Assembly: GCA_921293015.1 (NCBI GenBank)
Contig: OV121086.1
Location: forward strand, 33,727,194 to 33,791,193
Direction: 5' to 3'
DNA length: 64,000 nt
Source of the DNA: Phorcus lineatus
Taxonomy: Eukaryota > Mollusca > Gastropoda > Trochida > Trochidae
The position numbers and the translations under genes were made by a program. The stretch's first letter is position 1; every line of letters starts with the position of its first letter. Shown piece by piece: positions 37,901 through 51,177 of the stretch. The notes beneath the pieces were generated by a model, which was not told where the DNA came from, searched no databases, and worked only from the letters and a program-made list of their open reading frames with translations.

Positions 37901-40900
37901 GTTTCAGTTGTGTCTTCAATGGGCTAGTAAGACAAATGGGCTTGGCTTCACAAATGATCATATATATGATATATGTTTTGAATTTACGTGATATAGTAAC
38001 ACTTATTAGTGATAATTTTCCCAAAAAAGCAATTTGAGAGACATAATGTATTAGCATCCGACCATAATTTCATGATGTACATGATTCCAAGATGTTTTAA
38101 TTTCTAGGCCATGACTCAGAAGGGTCAGGTTTTTTTCTGGAGCATATCATTACCATCATTTGACCCATCCTCACTATATTTGGTATTCTCCCTATTATTC
38201 ATGTAGATGCCCCTTTTGTGGGTTTAAGTTCTACTTCAATTTTATTTTTTTCTGTTTCCTTGGCAACAATGTAGACTTTGATTATGCCGATGGTTTACAT
38301 CACGGCATGTTGTCCCGCATCTGTAAACATTTAACATTATTAGCTCATCAGGTCTAAAAAGACCCGATGGGCTTATGGCATGGCATGGCTTCCGGCGTCC
38401 GTCCATCCGTCCATCCGTAAACTTTTCACTTTTTCGACTTCTTCTCCAGAACCAATGACTCTAGAGAGCTGAAATTTTATGTGCATACTCCTTGGCAAAT
38501 GGGGATTCTGAATTGTAGATTTCTTGACCCCATGACCCCAAATGGGGTCACAAGGGTCAAAACCTTAAAAATCTATTTTAATCTTCTTCTCCAGTTCCAA
38601 AAGGTCCAGAGAGCTGAAAAGTTCTGTGTAGACTTCTTGGCCAATGGGGATTCTTAATTGTAGATTTTGTGACCCCATGACCCCAAATGAGGTCAGAGGG
38701 GTCAAAACCTGAAAAACCTATTTTAATCTTTTTCCCTAGTTCCAAAAGGTCTAGAGAGCTGAAAAGGTGTGTGTAGACTCCTTGGTCAACGGGGATTCTA
38801 AATTGTAGGTTTGGTGAACCCATGACTCCAAATGGGGTCACAGGGGTCAAAACCTAAAAAACCTAATTTCATCTTTTTCCCTAGTTCCAAAAGGTCTAGA
38901 GAGCTGAAAAATTGTGTGAAGACTCCTTGGACACTGGGGATTCTAAATTGTAGGTTTGGTGACCACTTGACCCCAAATTGGGGTCAAAACCTTAAAATCC
39001 TACTTTCATCTTCTTCTCCAGTTCCAAAAGGTCTTGATAGCTTAATTGTTGTGTGTAGACTCCTTAGACAATGGGGATTCTGAATTGTAGGTTCGGTGAC
39101 CCCTTGACCCAAAGACACATCATCAGTCCCCTCTCTCAGCATGGATGGACACGTCCATTTTCATGTAGGGATCATAGAGTGACAAAATTTGAATCAAAAC
39201 TGAATCATAAAGTTTTAGGGATTTGTTTTAAGATAGATGCATTTATGGAAATCAATTGACTTTTTTTTAGCCCTTCAAACACTGTCTAAAGTCTTGTCAC
39301 CCCGCACAATAATAGACCATCCCTCAAGCTTGGTGTGAGTGAGTTTGGGTTTAACGTGACGGCAATCTTTCAGCTATTTCACTAGGTCGACTAAGACTTT
39401 GATTGACGTTTCAGTTGCTTGACTCAAGTAAACACGTTTGTCACTTGATTTGATTTACTTATATCTGAATTTTCTTATCCAAGAGAGCATAATTTGAAAA
39501 AAAATATTATAGTTTTGCTGTAATCGAATTATTAATGAACAAAACCTGCTAAGTGCCCTTTAGTCAGTAATTTATGTGGCTATTTACTTTTGTTTATTTT
39601 TTCTCTCGGGGTTATTAGATATAAATGCATTTATGGTTAGACAAAATTGGCCCGACACAAGGACGGACTAAATAATTTTACAGCCCGTCCTCAACCAAAG
39701 TTACCCGTCTTGGACGTTGGGACAGGCTATCTTTCCTACACTGCCCATGACCCCATGGTCTAAACCCAAACATCTATTCCTATCAAAAGTCTGATGAGCT
39801 ACAGAGCCCATGGCTCTATTTTTTACTTCCTCTCTAAATCCATTGGCTCTATACACCTAAAATACTAAGATCAGACACCTTGGCAAATAGGTATTTAAAA
39901 TTGTAGATTTTTTTTACCCTGTTGCCCCTCATAAGGGCCTGGGGGCATCCCCTCACAATTTAGCTCATTTGACATCTGTCCGTCTGCATGAGGATTCTAA
40001 ATAAATACTTCTGACCATGTGACCACAAGGGACCACACCCTATAAGCCTATTTTCATCTTCTTCTCCAGAAGCCAGAGGCCAAAAAAGGTGAAATCTTGT
40101 ATAGAGACTTGATGGGGATTCTATTATATAGATTTGGTGAAACCATGACCTCTCGGGACCACAGGAACCACGTGACCATTATAGACAGGCTGATGAGAAA
40201 GGATGGCAAAAGGCAAAAGTTGAAACAGATCTCATCTGAGATAAAATCCTAAAGGCTTGTGAGCCAAAAAGGTAATATATATATGCTTTAAGTAAGATCT
40301 ACTTGTAATTTTGAATTCTTATGGTAATTGTTATACCTATCAGTAGAGTATATGTGATTTGGTTTGGACAGGGAGAGATTGTAAAAAGCATAATTTGGAA
40401 CAGATCTCATCTGAGATATAATCCTAAGGGCTTGTGAGCCAAAATGGTAATATATATGCTAGAAGTAAGACCTACTTGTAATTGGGCCCTTATGGAAGTT
40501 GTGATACTATTCTGTAGAATATAAACTGATTCTTTGGACTGGGAGAGAGTGTCAAAAGGCAAAAGTTGGAACAGGTCTCATCTGAGGCGAATCCTAAGGG
40601 CTTGTGAGCCAAAATGGTAATATATATGCTATAAGTAAGAGCTACTTGTAATTGGGCCCTTATGGAAGTTGTGATACTATTCTGTAGAATATAAACTGAT
40701 TCTTTGGACTGGGAGAGAGTGTCAAAAGGCAAAATTTGGAACAGGTCTCATCTGAGATGTACTCCTATGGGCTTGTGAGCCAAAATGGTAATATATATGC
40801 TAGAAGTAAGAGCTACTTGTAACTGGGCTCTTATGGAAGTTGTGATACTAATCTGTAAAATATAAACTGATCCTTTGGATTGGGCGAGAGTGTCAAAAGG

Positions 40901-43900
40901 CAAAAGTTGGAACAGATCTCATCTAAGGTGTAATCCTAAGGGCTTGTGAGCCAAAATGGTAATATATATGCTAGAAGAAAGACCTGTTTGTAATTGAGCT
41001 CTTATGGAAATTGTGATACTAATCTGTAGAATATGAACTGCTTCTTTGGACTCGGAGAAAGTGTCAAAAGGCATTATTTGGAACAGATCTCATCTGAGAT
41101 ATACTCCTAAGGGCTTGTGAGCCAAAAAGGTAATATATATGCTAGAAGTAAGAGCTACTTGTAATTGGGCTTTTGTGGTAGCTGTGATACTAATCTGTAG
41201 CATATGAACTGTTTCTTTGGACTGGGAGAGAGTGTCAAAAGGCAAAAGTTGGAACAGGTCTTATTTGTGATGAAATTTTAAGGGCTTGTGAGCCAAAATG
41301 GTTATATATATGCTAGAAGTAAGAGCTACTTGTAATTATGGGCTTTTTTGGTAGCTGTGATACTAAATTGTAGAATATAAACTGTTTCTTTGGACTGGGA
41401 GAGAGTGTCAAAAGGCAAAAGTTTGAACAGATCTCATCTGAGATGTACTCCTAAGGGCTTGTGAGCCAAAATGGTTATATATATGCTAGAAGTAAGAGCT
41501 ACTTGTAATTATGGGCTTTTTTGGTAGCTGTGATACTAATCTGTAGAATATAAACTGTTTCTTTGGACTGGGAGCGAGTGTCAAAAGGCAAAAGTTGGAA
41601 CAGATCTCATCTGAGTTGGAATCCTAATGGCTTGTGAGCCAAAATAGTAATATATATGCTAGAAGTAAGAGCTACTTGTAATTATGGGCTTTTTTGGTAG
41701 CTGCGATACTAATCTGTAAAATATAAACTGATCCTTTGGACTGGGAGAGAGTGTCAAAAGGCAAAAGTTGGAACAGATCTCATCTAAGGTGTAATCCTAA
41801 GGGTTTGTGAGCCAAAATGGTAATATATATGCTAGAAGAAAGACCTGTTTGTAATTGAGCTCTTATGGAAATTGTGATACTAATCTGTAGCATATGAACT
41901 GTTTCTTTGGACTGGGAGAGAGTGTCAAAAAGCAAAAGTTGGAACAGGTCTTATTTGTGATGAAATTTTAAGGGCTTGTGAGCCAAAATGGTTATATATA
42001 TGCTAGAAGTAAGAGCTACTTGTAATTATGGGCTTTTTTGGTAGCTGCGATACTAATCTGTAAAATATAAACTGTTTCTTTGGACTGGGAGCGAGTGTCA
42101 AAAGGCAAAAGTTGGAACAGATCTTATCTGAGTTGGAATCCTAATAGCTTGTGAGCCAAAATGGTAATATATATGCTAGAAGTAAGAGCTACTTGTAATT
42201 ATGGGCTTTTTTGGTAGCTGTGATACTAAATTGTAGAATATAAACTGTTTCTTTGGACTGGGAGAGAGTGTCAAAAGGCAAAAGTTTGAACATATCTCAT
42301 CTGAGATGTACTCCTAAGGGCTTGTGAGCTAAAATGATTATATATATGCTAGAAGTAAGAGCTACTTGTAATTATTGGCTTTTTTGGTAGCTGTGATACT
42401 AATCTGTAGAATATAAACTGTTTCTTTGGACTGGGAGCGAGTGTCAAAAGGCAAAAGTTGGAACAGATCTCATCTGAGATGTACTCCTAAGGGCTTGTGA
42501 GCCAAAATAGTAATATATATGCTAGAAGTAAGCGCTACTTGTAACTGGGCTCTTATGGAAGTTGTGATACTAATCTGTAAAATATAAAGTGTTTCTTTGG
42601 ACTGGGCGAGAGTGTCAAAAGGCAAAAGTTGGAACAGATCTCATCTAAGGTGTAATCCTAAGGGCTTGTGAGCCAAAATGGTAATATGTATGCTAGAAGA
42701 AAGACCTGTTTGTAATTGAGCTCTTATGGAAATTGTGATACTAATCTGTAGAATATGGACTGCTTCTTTGGACTGGGAGCAAGTGTCAAAAGGCAAAAGT
42801 TGGAACAGATCTCATCTGAGTTGGAATCCTAATGGCTTGTGAGCCAAAATGGTAATATATATGCTAGAAGTAAGAGCTACTTGTAATTGGGCTTTTGTGG
42901 TAGCTGTGATACTAATCTGTAGCATATGAACTGTTTCTTTGGACTGGGAGAGAGTGTCAAAAGGCAAAAGTTGGAACAGGTCTTATTTGTGATGAAATTT
43001 TAAGGGCTTGTGAGCCAAAATGATTATATGCTAGAAGTAAGAGCTACTTGTAATTTTGAATTCTTTTGGTAATTGTGATACTAATCAGTAGAGTATATGT
43101 GTATGGTTTGGACAGGGAGAGATTGTAAAAATCATAATTTGGAATAGATCTCATCTGAGATATAATCCTTAGCGCTTGTGAGCCAAAATGGTAATATATA
43201 TGCTTGAAGTAAGAGCTACTTGTAATTGGGCTTTTGTGGTAGCTGTGATACTAATCTGTAGCATATGAACTGTTTCTTTGGACTGGGAGAGAGTGTCAAA
43301 AAGCAAAAGTTGGAACAGGTCTTATTTGTGATGAAATTTTAAGGGCTTGTGAGCCAAAATGGTAATATATATGCTAGAAGTAAGAGCTACTTGTAATTAT
43401 GGGCTTTTTTGGTAGCTGCGATACTAATCTGTAAAATATAAACTGTTTCTTTGGACTGGGAGCGAGTGTCAAAAGGCAAAAGTTGGAACAGATCTTATCT
43501 GAGTTGGAATCCTAATGGCTTGTGAGCCAAAATGGTAATATATATGCTAGAAGTAAGAGCTACTTGTAATTATGGGCTTTTTTGGTAGCTGTGATACTAA
43601 TCTGTAGCATATGAACTGTTTCTTTGGACTGGGAGAGTGTCAAAAGGCAAAATTTGGAACAGGTCTCATCTGAGATGTACTCCTAAGGGCTTGTGAGCCA
43701 AAATGGTAATATATATGCTAGAAGTAAGAGCTACTTGTAATTTTGAATTCTTTTGGTAATTGTTATACTTATCAGTAGAGTATATGTGTATGGTTTGGAC
43801 AGGGAGAGATTGTAAAAATCATAATTTGGAATAGATCTCATCTGAGATATAATCCTTAGCGCTTGTGAGCCAAAATGGTAATGTTTATGCTAGAAGTAAG

Positions 43901-46900
43901 AGCTACTTGTAATTGGGCCCTTATGGTAGTTTTTAAACTAATCTGTAGAATATAAACTGTTTCTTTGGACTGGGAGAGAGTGTCAAAAGGCAAAAGTTGG
44001 AACAGGTCTCATCTGAGATGTACTCCTATGGGCTTGTGAGCCAAAATGGTAATATATATGCTAGGAGTAAGAGCTACTTGTAACTGGGCTCTTAAGGAAG
44101 TTGTGATACTAATCTGTAAAATATAAACTAATCCTTTGGACTGGGCGAGAGTGTCAAAAGGCAAAAGTTGGAGCAGATCTCATCTAAGGTGTAATCCTAA
44201 GGGCTTGTGAGCCAAAATGGTAATATATATGCTAGAAGAAAGACCTGTTTGTAATTGAGCTCTTATGGAAATTGTGATACTTATCTGTAGAATATGGACT
44301 GCTTCTTTGGACTCGGAGAAAGTGTCAAAAGGCATTATTTGGAACAGATCTCATCTGAGATGTAATCCTAAGGGCTTGTGAGCCAAAAAGGTAATATATA
44401 TGCTTGAAGTAAGAGCTACTTGTAATTGGGCTTTTGTGGTAGCTGTGATACTAATCTGTAGCATATGAACTGTTTCTTTGGACTGGGAGAGAGTGTCAAA
44501 AGGCAAAAGTTGGAACAGGTCTTATTTGTGATGAAATTTTAAGGGCTTGTGAGCCAAAATGATTATATGCTAGAAGTAAGAGCTACTTGTAATTATGGGC
44601 TTTTTTGGTAGCTGTGATACTAAATTGTAGAATATAAACTGTTTCTTTGGACTGGGAGAGAGTGTCAAAAGGCAAAAGTTTGAACATATCTCATCTGAGA
44701 TGTACTCCTAAGGGCTTGTGAGCTAAAATGATTATATATATGCTAGAAGTAAGAGCTACTTGTAATTATTGGCTTTTTTGGTAGCTGTGATACTAATCTG
44801 TAGAATATAAACTGTTTCTTTGGACTGGGAGCGAGTGTCAAAAGGCAAAAGTTGGAACAGATCTCATCTGAGTTGGAATCCTAATGGCTTGTGAGCCAAA
44901 ATGGTAATATATATATGCTAGAAGTAAGAGCTACTTGTAATTATGGGCTTTTTTGGTAGCTGTGATACTAATCTGTAGCATATGAACTGTTTCTTTGGAC
45001 TGGGAGAAAGTGTCAAAAGGCAAAATTTGGAACAGGTCTCATCTGAGATGTACTCCTGAGGGCTTGTGAGCCAAAATGGTAATATATATGCTAGAAGTAA
45101 GCGCTACTTGTAACTGGGCTCTTATGGAAGTTGTGATACTAATCTGTAAAATATAAAGTGTTTCTTTGGACTGGGCGAGAGTGTCAAAAGGCAAAAGTTG
45201 GAACAGATCTCATCTAAGGTGTAATCCTAAGGGCTTGTGAGCCAAAATGGTAATATATATGCTAGAAGAAAGACCTGTAGACCTGTTTGTAATTGTGCTC
45301 TTATGGAAATTGTGATACTAATCTGTATAATATGGACTGCTTCTTTGGACTGGGAGCAAGTGTCAAAAGGCAAAAGTTGGAACAGATCTCATCTGAGTTG
45401 GAATCCTAATGGCTTGTGAGCCAAAATGGTAATATATATGCTAGAAGTAAGAGCTACTTGTAATTGGGCTTTTGTGGTAGCTGTGATACTAATCTGTAGC
45501 ATATGAACTGTTTCTTTGGACTGGGAGAGAGTGTCAAAAGGCAAAAGTTGGAACAGGTCTTATTTGTGATGAAATTTTAAGGGCTTGTGAGCCAAAATGA
45601 TTATATGCTAGAAGTAAGAGCTACTTGTAATTATGGGCTTTTTTGGTAGCTGTGGTACTAATCTGTAAAATATAAAGTGTTTCTTTGGACTGAGCGAGAG
45701 TGTCAAAAGGCAAAAGTTGGAACAGATCTCATCTAAGGTGTAATCCTAAGGGCTTGTGAGCCAAAATGGTAAGATATTTGCTAGAAGAAAGACCTGTTTG
45801 TAATTGAGCTCTTATGGAAATTGTGATACTAATCTGTAGAATATGAACTGCTTCTTTGGACTCGGAGAAAGTGTCAAAAAGCATTTTTTGGAACAGATTT
45901 CATCTGAGATGTACTCCTAAAGGCTTGTGAGCCAAAATGGTAATATATATGCAAGAAGTAAGAGCTACTTGTAATTATGGGCTTTTTTGGTAGCTGTGAT
46001 ACTAATCTGTAGAATATAAACTGTTTCTTTGGACTGGGAGAGAGTGTCAAAAGGCAAAATTTGGAACAGGTCTCATCTGAGATGTACTCCTAAGGGCTTG
46101 TGAGCCAAAATGGTAATATATATGCTAGAAGTAAGAGCTACTTGTAATTTTGAATTCTTTTGGTAATTGTGATACTTATCAGTAGAGTATATGTGTATGG
46201 TTTGGACAGGGAGAGATTGTAAAAATCATAATTTGGAATAGATCTCATCTGAGATATAATCCTTAGCGCTTGTGAGCCAAAATGGTAATGTTTATGCTAG
46301 AAGTAAGAGCTACTTGTAATTGGGCCCTTATGGTAGTTTTTAAACTAATCTGTAGAATATAAACTGTTTCTTTGGACTGGGAGAGAGTGTCAAAAGGCAA
46401 AATTTGGAACAGGTCTCATCTGAGATGTACTCCTATGGGCTTGTGAGCCAAAATGGTAATATATATGCTAGAAGTAAGAGCTACTTGTAACTGGGCTCTT
46501 ATGGAAGTTGTGATACTAATCTGTAAAATATAAACTGATCCTTTGGACTGGGCGAGAGTGTCAAAAGGCAAAAGTTGGAACAGATCTCATCTAAGGTGTA
46601 ATCCTAAGGGCTTGTGAGCCAAAATGGTAATATATATGCTAGAAGAAAGACCTGTTTGTAATTGAGCTCTTATGGAAATTGTGATACTAATCTGTAGAAT
46701 ATGAACCGCTTCTTTGGACTCGGAGAAAGTGTCAAAAGGCATTATTTGGAACAGATCTCATCTGAGATGTACTCCTAAGGGCTTGTGAGCCAAAAAGGTA
46801 ATATATATGCTTGAAGTAAGAGCTACTTGTAATTGGGCTTTTGTGGTAGCTGTGATACTAATCTGTAGCATATGAACTGTTTCTTTGGACTGGGAGAGAG

Positions 46901-49900
46901 TGTCAAAAGGCAAAAGTTGGAACAGGTCTTATTTGTGATGAAATTTTAAGGGCTTGTGAGCCAAAATGGTTATATATATGCTAGAAGTAAGAGCTACTTG
47001 TAATTATGGGCTTTTTTGGTAGCTGCGATACTAATCTGTAAAATATAAATTGTTTCTTTGGACTGGGAGAGAGTGTCAAAAGGCAAACTTTGGAACAGGT
47101 CTCATCTGAGATGTACTGACCTTAGGGCTTGTGAGCCAAAATGATTATATATATGCTAGAAGTAAGAGCTACTTGTAATTATGGGCTTTTTTGGTAGCTG
47201 TGATACTAAATTGTAGAATATAAACTGTTTCTTTGGACTGGGAGAGAGTGTCAAAAGGCAAAAGTTTGAACAGATCTCATCTGAGATGTACTCCTAAGGG
47301 CTTGTGAGCCAAAATGGTTATATATATGCTAGAAGTAAGAGCTACTTGTAATTATTGGCTTTTTTGGTAGCTGTGATACTAATCTGTAGAATATAAACTG
47401 TTTCTTTGGACTGGGAGCGAGTGTCAATAGGCAAAAGTTGGAACAGATCTCATCTGAGTTGGAATCCTAATGGCTTGTGAGCCAAAATGGTAATATATAT
47501 GCTAGAAGTAAGAGCTACTTGTAATTATGGGCTTTTTTGGTAGCTGTGATACTAATCTGTAGCATATGAACTGTTTCTTTGGACTGGGAGAGAGTGTCAA
47601 AAGGCAAAATTTGGAACAGGTCTCATCTGAGATGTACTCCTATGGGCTTGTGAGCCAAAATGGTAATATATATGCTAGAAGTAAGCGCTACTTGTAACTG
47701 GGCTCTTATGGAAGTTGTGATACTAATCTGTAAAATATAAACTGATCCTTTGGACTGGGCGAGAGTGTCAAAAGGCAAAAGTTGGAACAGATCTCATCTA
47801 AGGTGTAATCCTAAGGGCTTGTGAGCCAAAATGGTAAGATATATGCTAGGAGAAAGACCAATTTGTAATTGAGCTCTTATGGAAATTGTGATACTAATCT
47901 GTAGAATATGAACTGCTTCTTTGGACTCGGAGAAAGTGTCAAAAAGCATTATTTGGAACAGATTTCATCTGAGATGTACTCCTAAGGGCTTGTGAGCCAA
48001 AATGGTAATATATATGCTAGAAGTAAGAGCTACTTGTAATTATGGGCTTTTTTGGTAGCTGTGATACTAATCTGTAGCATATGAACTGTTTCTTTGGACT
48101 GGGAGCGAGTGTCAAAAGGCAAAAGTTGGAACAGATCTCATCTGAGTTGGAATCCTAATGGCTTGTGAGCCAAAATAGTAATATATATGCTAGAAGTAAG
48201 AGCTACTTGTAATTATGGGCTTTTTTGGTAGCTGTGATACTAATCTGTAGCATATGAACTGTTTCTTTGGACTGGGAGAGAGTGTCAAAAGGCAAAAGTT
48301 GGAACAGGTCTTATTTGTGATGAAATTTCAAGGGCTTGTGAGCCAAAATGGTAATATATATGCTAGAAGTAAGAGCTACTTGTAATTATGGGCTTTTTTG
48401 GTAGCTGCGATACTAATCTGTAAAATATAAACTGATCCTTTGGACTGGGAGAGAGTGTCAAAAGGCAAAAGTTGGAACAGATCTCATCTAAGGTGTAATC
48501 CTAAGGGCTTGTGAGCCAAAATGGTAATATATATGCTAGAAGAAAGACCTGTTTGTAATTGAGCTCTTATGGAAATTGTGATACTAATCTGTAGAATATG
48601 AACTGCTTCTTTGGACTCGGAGAAAGTGTCAAAAGGCATTATTTGGACAGATCTCATCTGAGATGTAATCCTAAGGGCTTGTGAGCCAAAATGGTAATAT
48701 TTATGCTAGAAGTAAGAGCTACTTATAATTGGGCTTTTGTGGTAGCTGTGATACTAATCTGTAGAATATTAACTGCTTCTTTGGACTAGGAGAGAGTGTC
48801 AAAAGGCAAAAGTTTGATCAGATCTCATCTTAGATGTAATCCTAAGGGCTTGTGAGCCAAAATGGTAATATATATATAAGGGAGTAAGAACTACTTGTAA
48901 TTGAGATCTTGTAGTAGTTTTGATACTTATCGGTAGAATGTAAACTGATCTCTTTGGACTTGGAGAGAGTGTCAAAAGGCAAAAGTTCGAACAGATCTCA
49001 TCTGAGATGTAATCCTAAGGGCTTGTGAGCTAAAATGGTAATATATATGTAAGATAAATAAGTAAGATATACTTGTAGTTGGGCTCTTGTTGTAGCTAAG
49101 ATACTAATCTGTAGAATATAAACTGCTTCTTTTGACTTGGAGAGAGTATCAAAGGGAAAATGTTGGAACAGATCTCATCTGATATATATACATAATGAAC
49201 CAAAATGGTAATATATATGCTAGAAGTTTGACATACTAGCAATGATTCCTTTTCTAGTTTTGATTTGTAATTTCTTTTGTACTTTGAGAGATTGTAAAAT
49301 TGCATAATTTTGAACAGACCTCTTCTGGATAATATCTGAAATCTCACTGATTTAACAGATAAGGGTGTTGCAGGGGTGCAACTATAGGATGGTTAACCAA
49401 GACCAGTTTGTAGTGCATCCTGCTACATCAGCGTTTTTGTCTCCGCCTAGCTGAGACTCTCATGTACTCTGATATCCTTCGGCCTATAAAGCTTGTATTG
49501 CTTACAACTGGTTACTCATGGCTATTTATTGCCTAAATTGACATTTCTTTGAAGTCGCTATTGCTGAATGCGAGTCATTTCATTGGCTTGCTATATTTAG
49601 CGATACAAGCGTTTTAGGCCAAAGGATATCAGGGTATCAGGGTATATGATGGAGGTGGGCAGAGACAAATACGCTGATGTAGCAGGATGTTGGTAGTGGA
49701 AAGTTTTGTTCAGAATAACACCTTTGAGACTTAATGTTCTAGATTGTTATAAGAAAATATCAATGTGAATATTGAAATATTTTTTTGTTTATTTGTTTTT
49801 GACCCCACATCAAAACGTTGAAAGATCATCAGTCTTCATGTGCTTAAGTGAAAGTTTTTCTGCTTTCTCCTCAATATTCAAATGATAATTTGCCATTTGG

Positions 49901-51132
49901 GATTGCTTGTATAGCTTGTTCTTCCATGCCATGTCTATTGAGTTATAGCTCTTTGATATTTACAGAGTTACAGAGACATTGTGATGGAACTTCATGTTCT
50001 GTTTCAGGAGATCATAGTGGCAACTTCAGTGGAAACGATCAAGGCCTGTGCTCTTGTTATTGGTTGTCTTTTCCAATACTTCTGTCAACCAGAGCCTCAT
50101 CAAATGCATGTAAAAAAAAATATACAGATTTCTGTGTTTGCAATAAAAAATAATCAAATCATTTATGTCTTCTGTTTTCAACATGTCTGTGAAGCAGTAA
50201 AAACATTTTGTTACATAAATTTGTTGAAGTCATTGGCTTAAGATATATAAAGGTCAATCAAGCATAAGGCTAAGCCAAAAAAGGCATATCTGTGATGTTT
50301 TAAGTTTGATTAAGCAATTATTGAAAAGGGAAATATGCTCATGGCAAACTGACTTTCCGGCTGTCAATGTTTGAAATTCAAGAATTCAAATCCTGCCAGA
50401 GGCTTTGCAACTTTGTCTGCAGTAGGGAACACCATTGAGTTATTTAGGTGCAATACTGAATTTCTCTGCACTACCACTAATGGTTTGCTAGTTCCAGCAG
50501 ATGCACGATGTTTGCAGGTTTCACAGGCTTCACCGCATTGCATGGCCACCATGATGTTGTGGGCTTTCTCCCTCCAATGATATTAGCAGCGACAGAATAA
50601 GTGAAATACTCTTGAATGGGTGGTTATTACCTAAATGAGTATTAACTTGGTGAATGTCAGTAGATCTTTTAGGGGGAGAGAAAGAATGATGAATATTTTA
50701 CCGTAGGATGTGAAACGGCACATTTTTGAGATTTTTATGTAAACAATTAGGTTTAGAACAATTTATGTATGAAAGAAATAATAGAATCTACTGGAATAGC
50801 TATATTGTGCTTATTTACATGGTGCCAAAACTGTAATATATATGCGAAAACATGGTGTGCCAAAAAGGTAATAATTTTGCCAAGAGCCAAAATTGTAAAT
50901 TTTGCTTGAACAAAAATGCCTAACAATTTTGGCTCCACCTTTTTGGCTCACAAAAAATATAATTCTCATAAAAAAATAACTATTAACTATTAACTGTTCA
51001 AAACCACTTTTTATTGTTAGCTTAATGATAATTAATATTTTACCTGACTTAAATAAGTCATTTTGCAGCTAATAAAAAATGAGCCAAAAAGGTAACAATT
51101 TTGCTATATGGTCAAAAAGGTAATAATTGTAC

Positions 51133-51177
<45 letters not shown>

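Noticed and set aside
38578-39083. Overlapping open frames of about 80-90 residues
   Set aside because: Both strands are open because of the ~145-bp tandem repeat; no protein signature.
45237-45419. 60-residue open frame
   Set aside because: Lies wholly in the satellite and has no coding features.
40180-49350. CRISPR-like or centromere-like array
   Set aside because: Repeats are contiguous ~171-bp monomers without spacers, in an animal intron. The monomer length matches primate alpha satellite only by coincidence; no sequence likeness was noticed.
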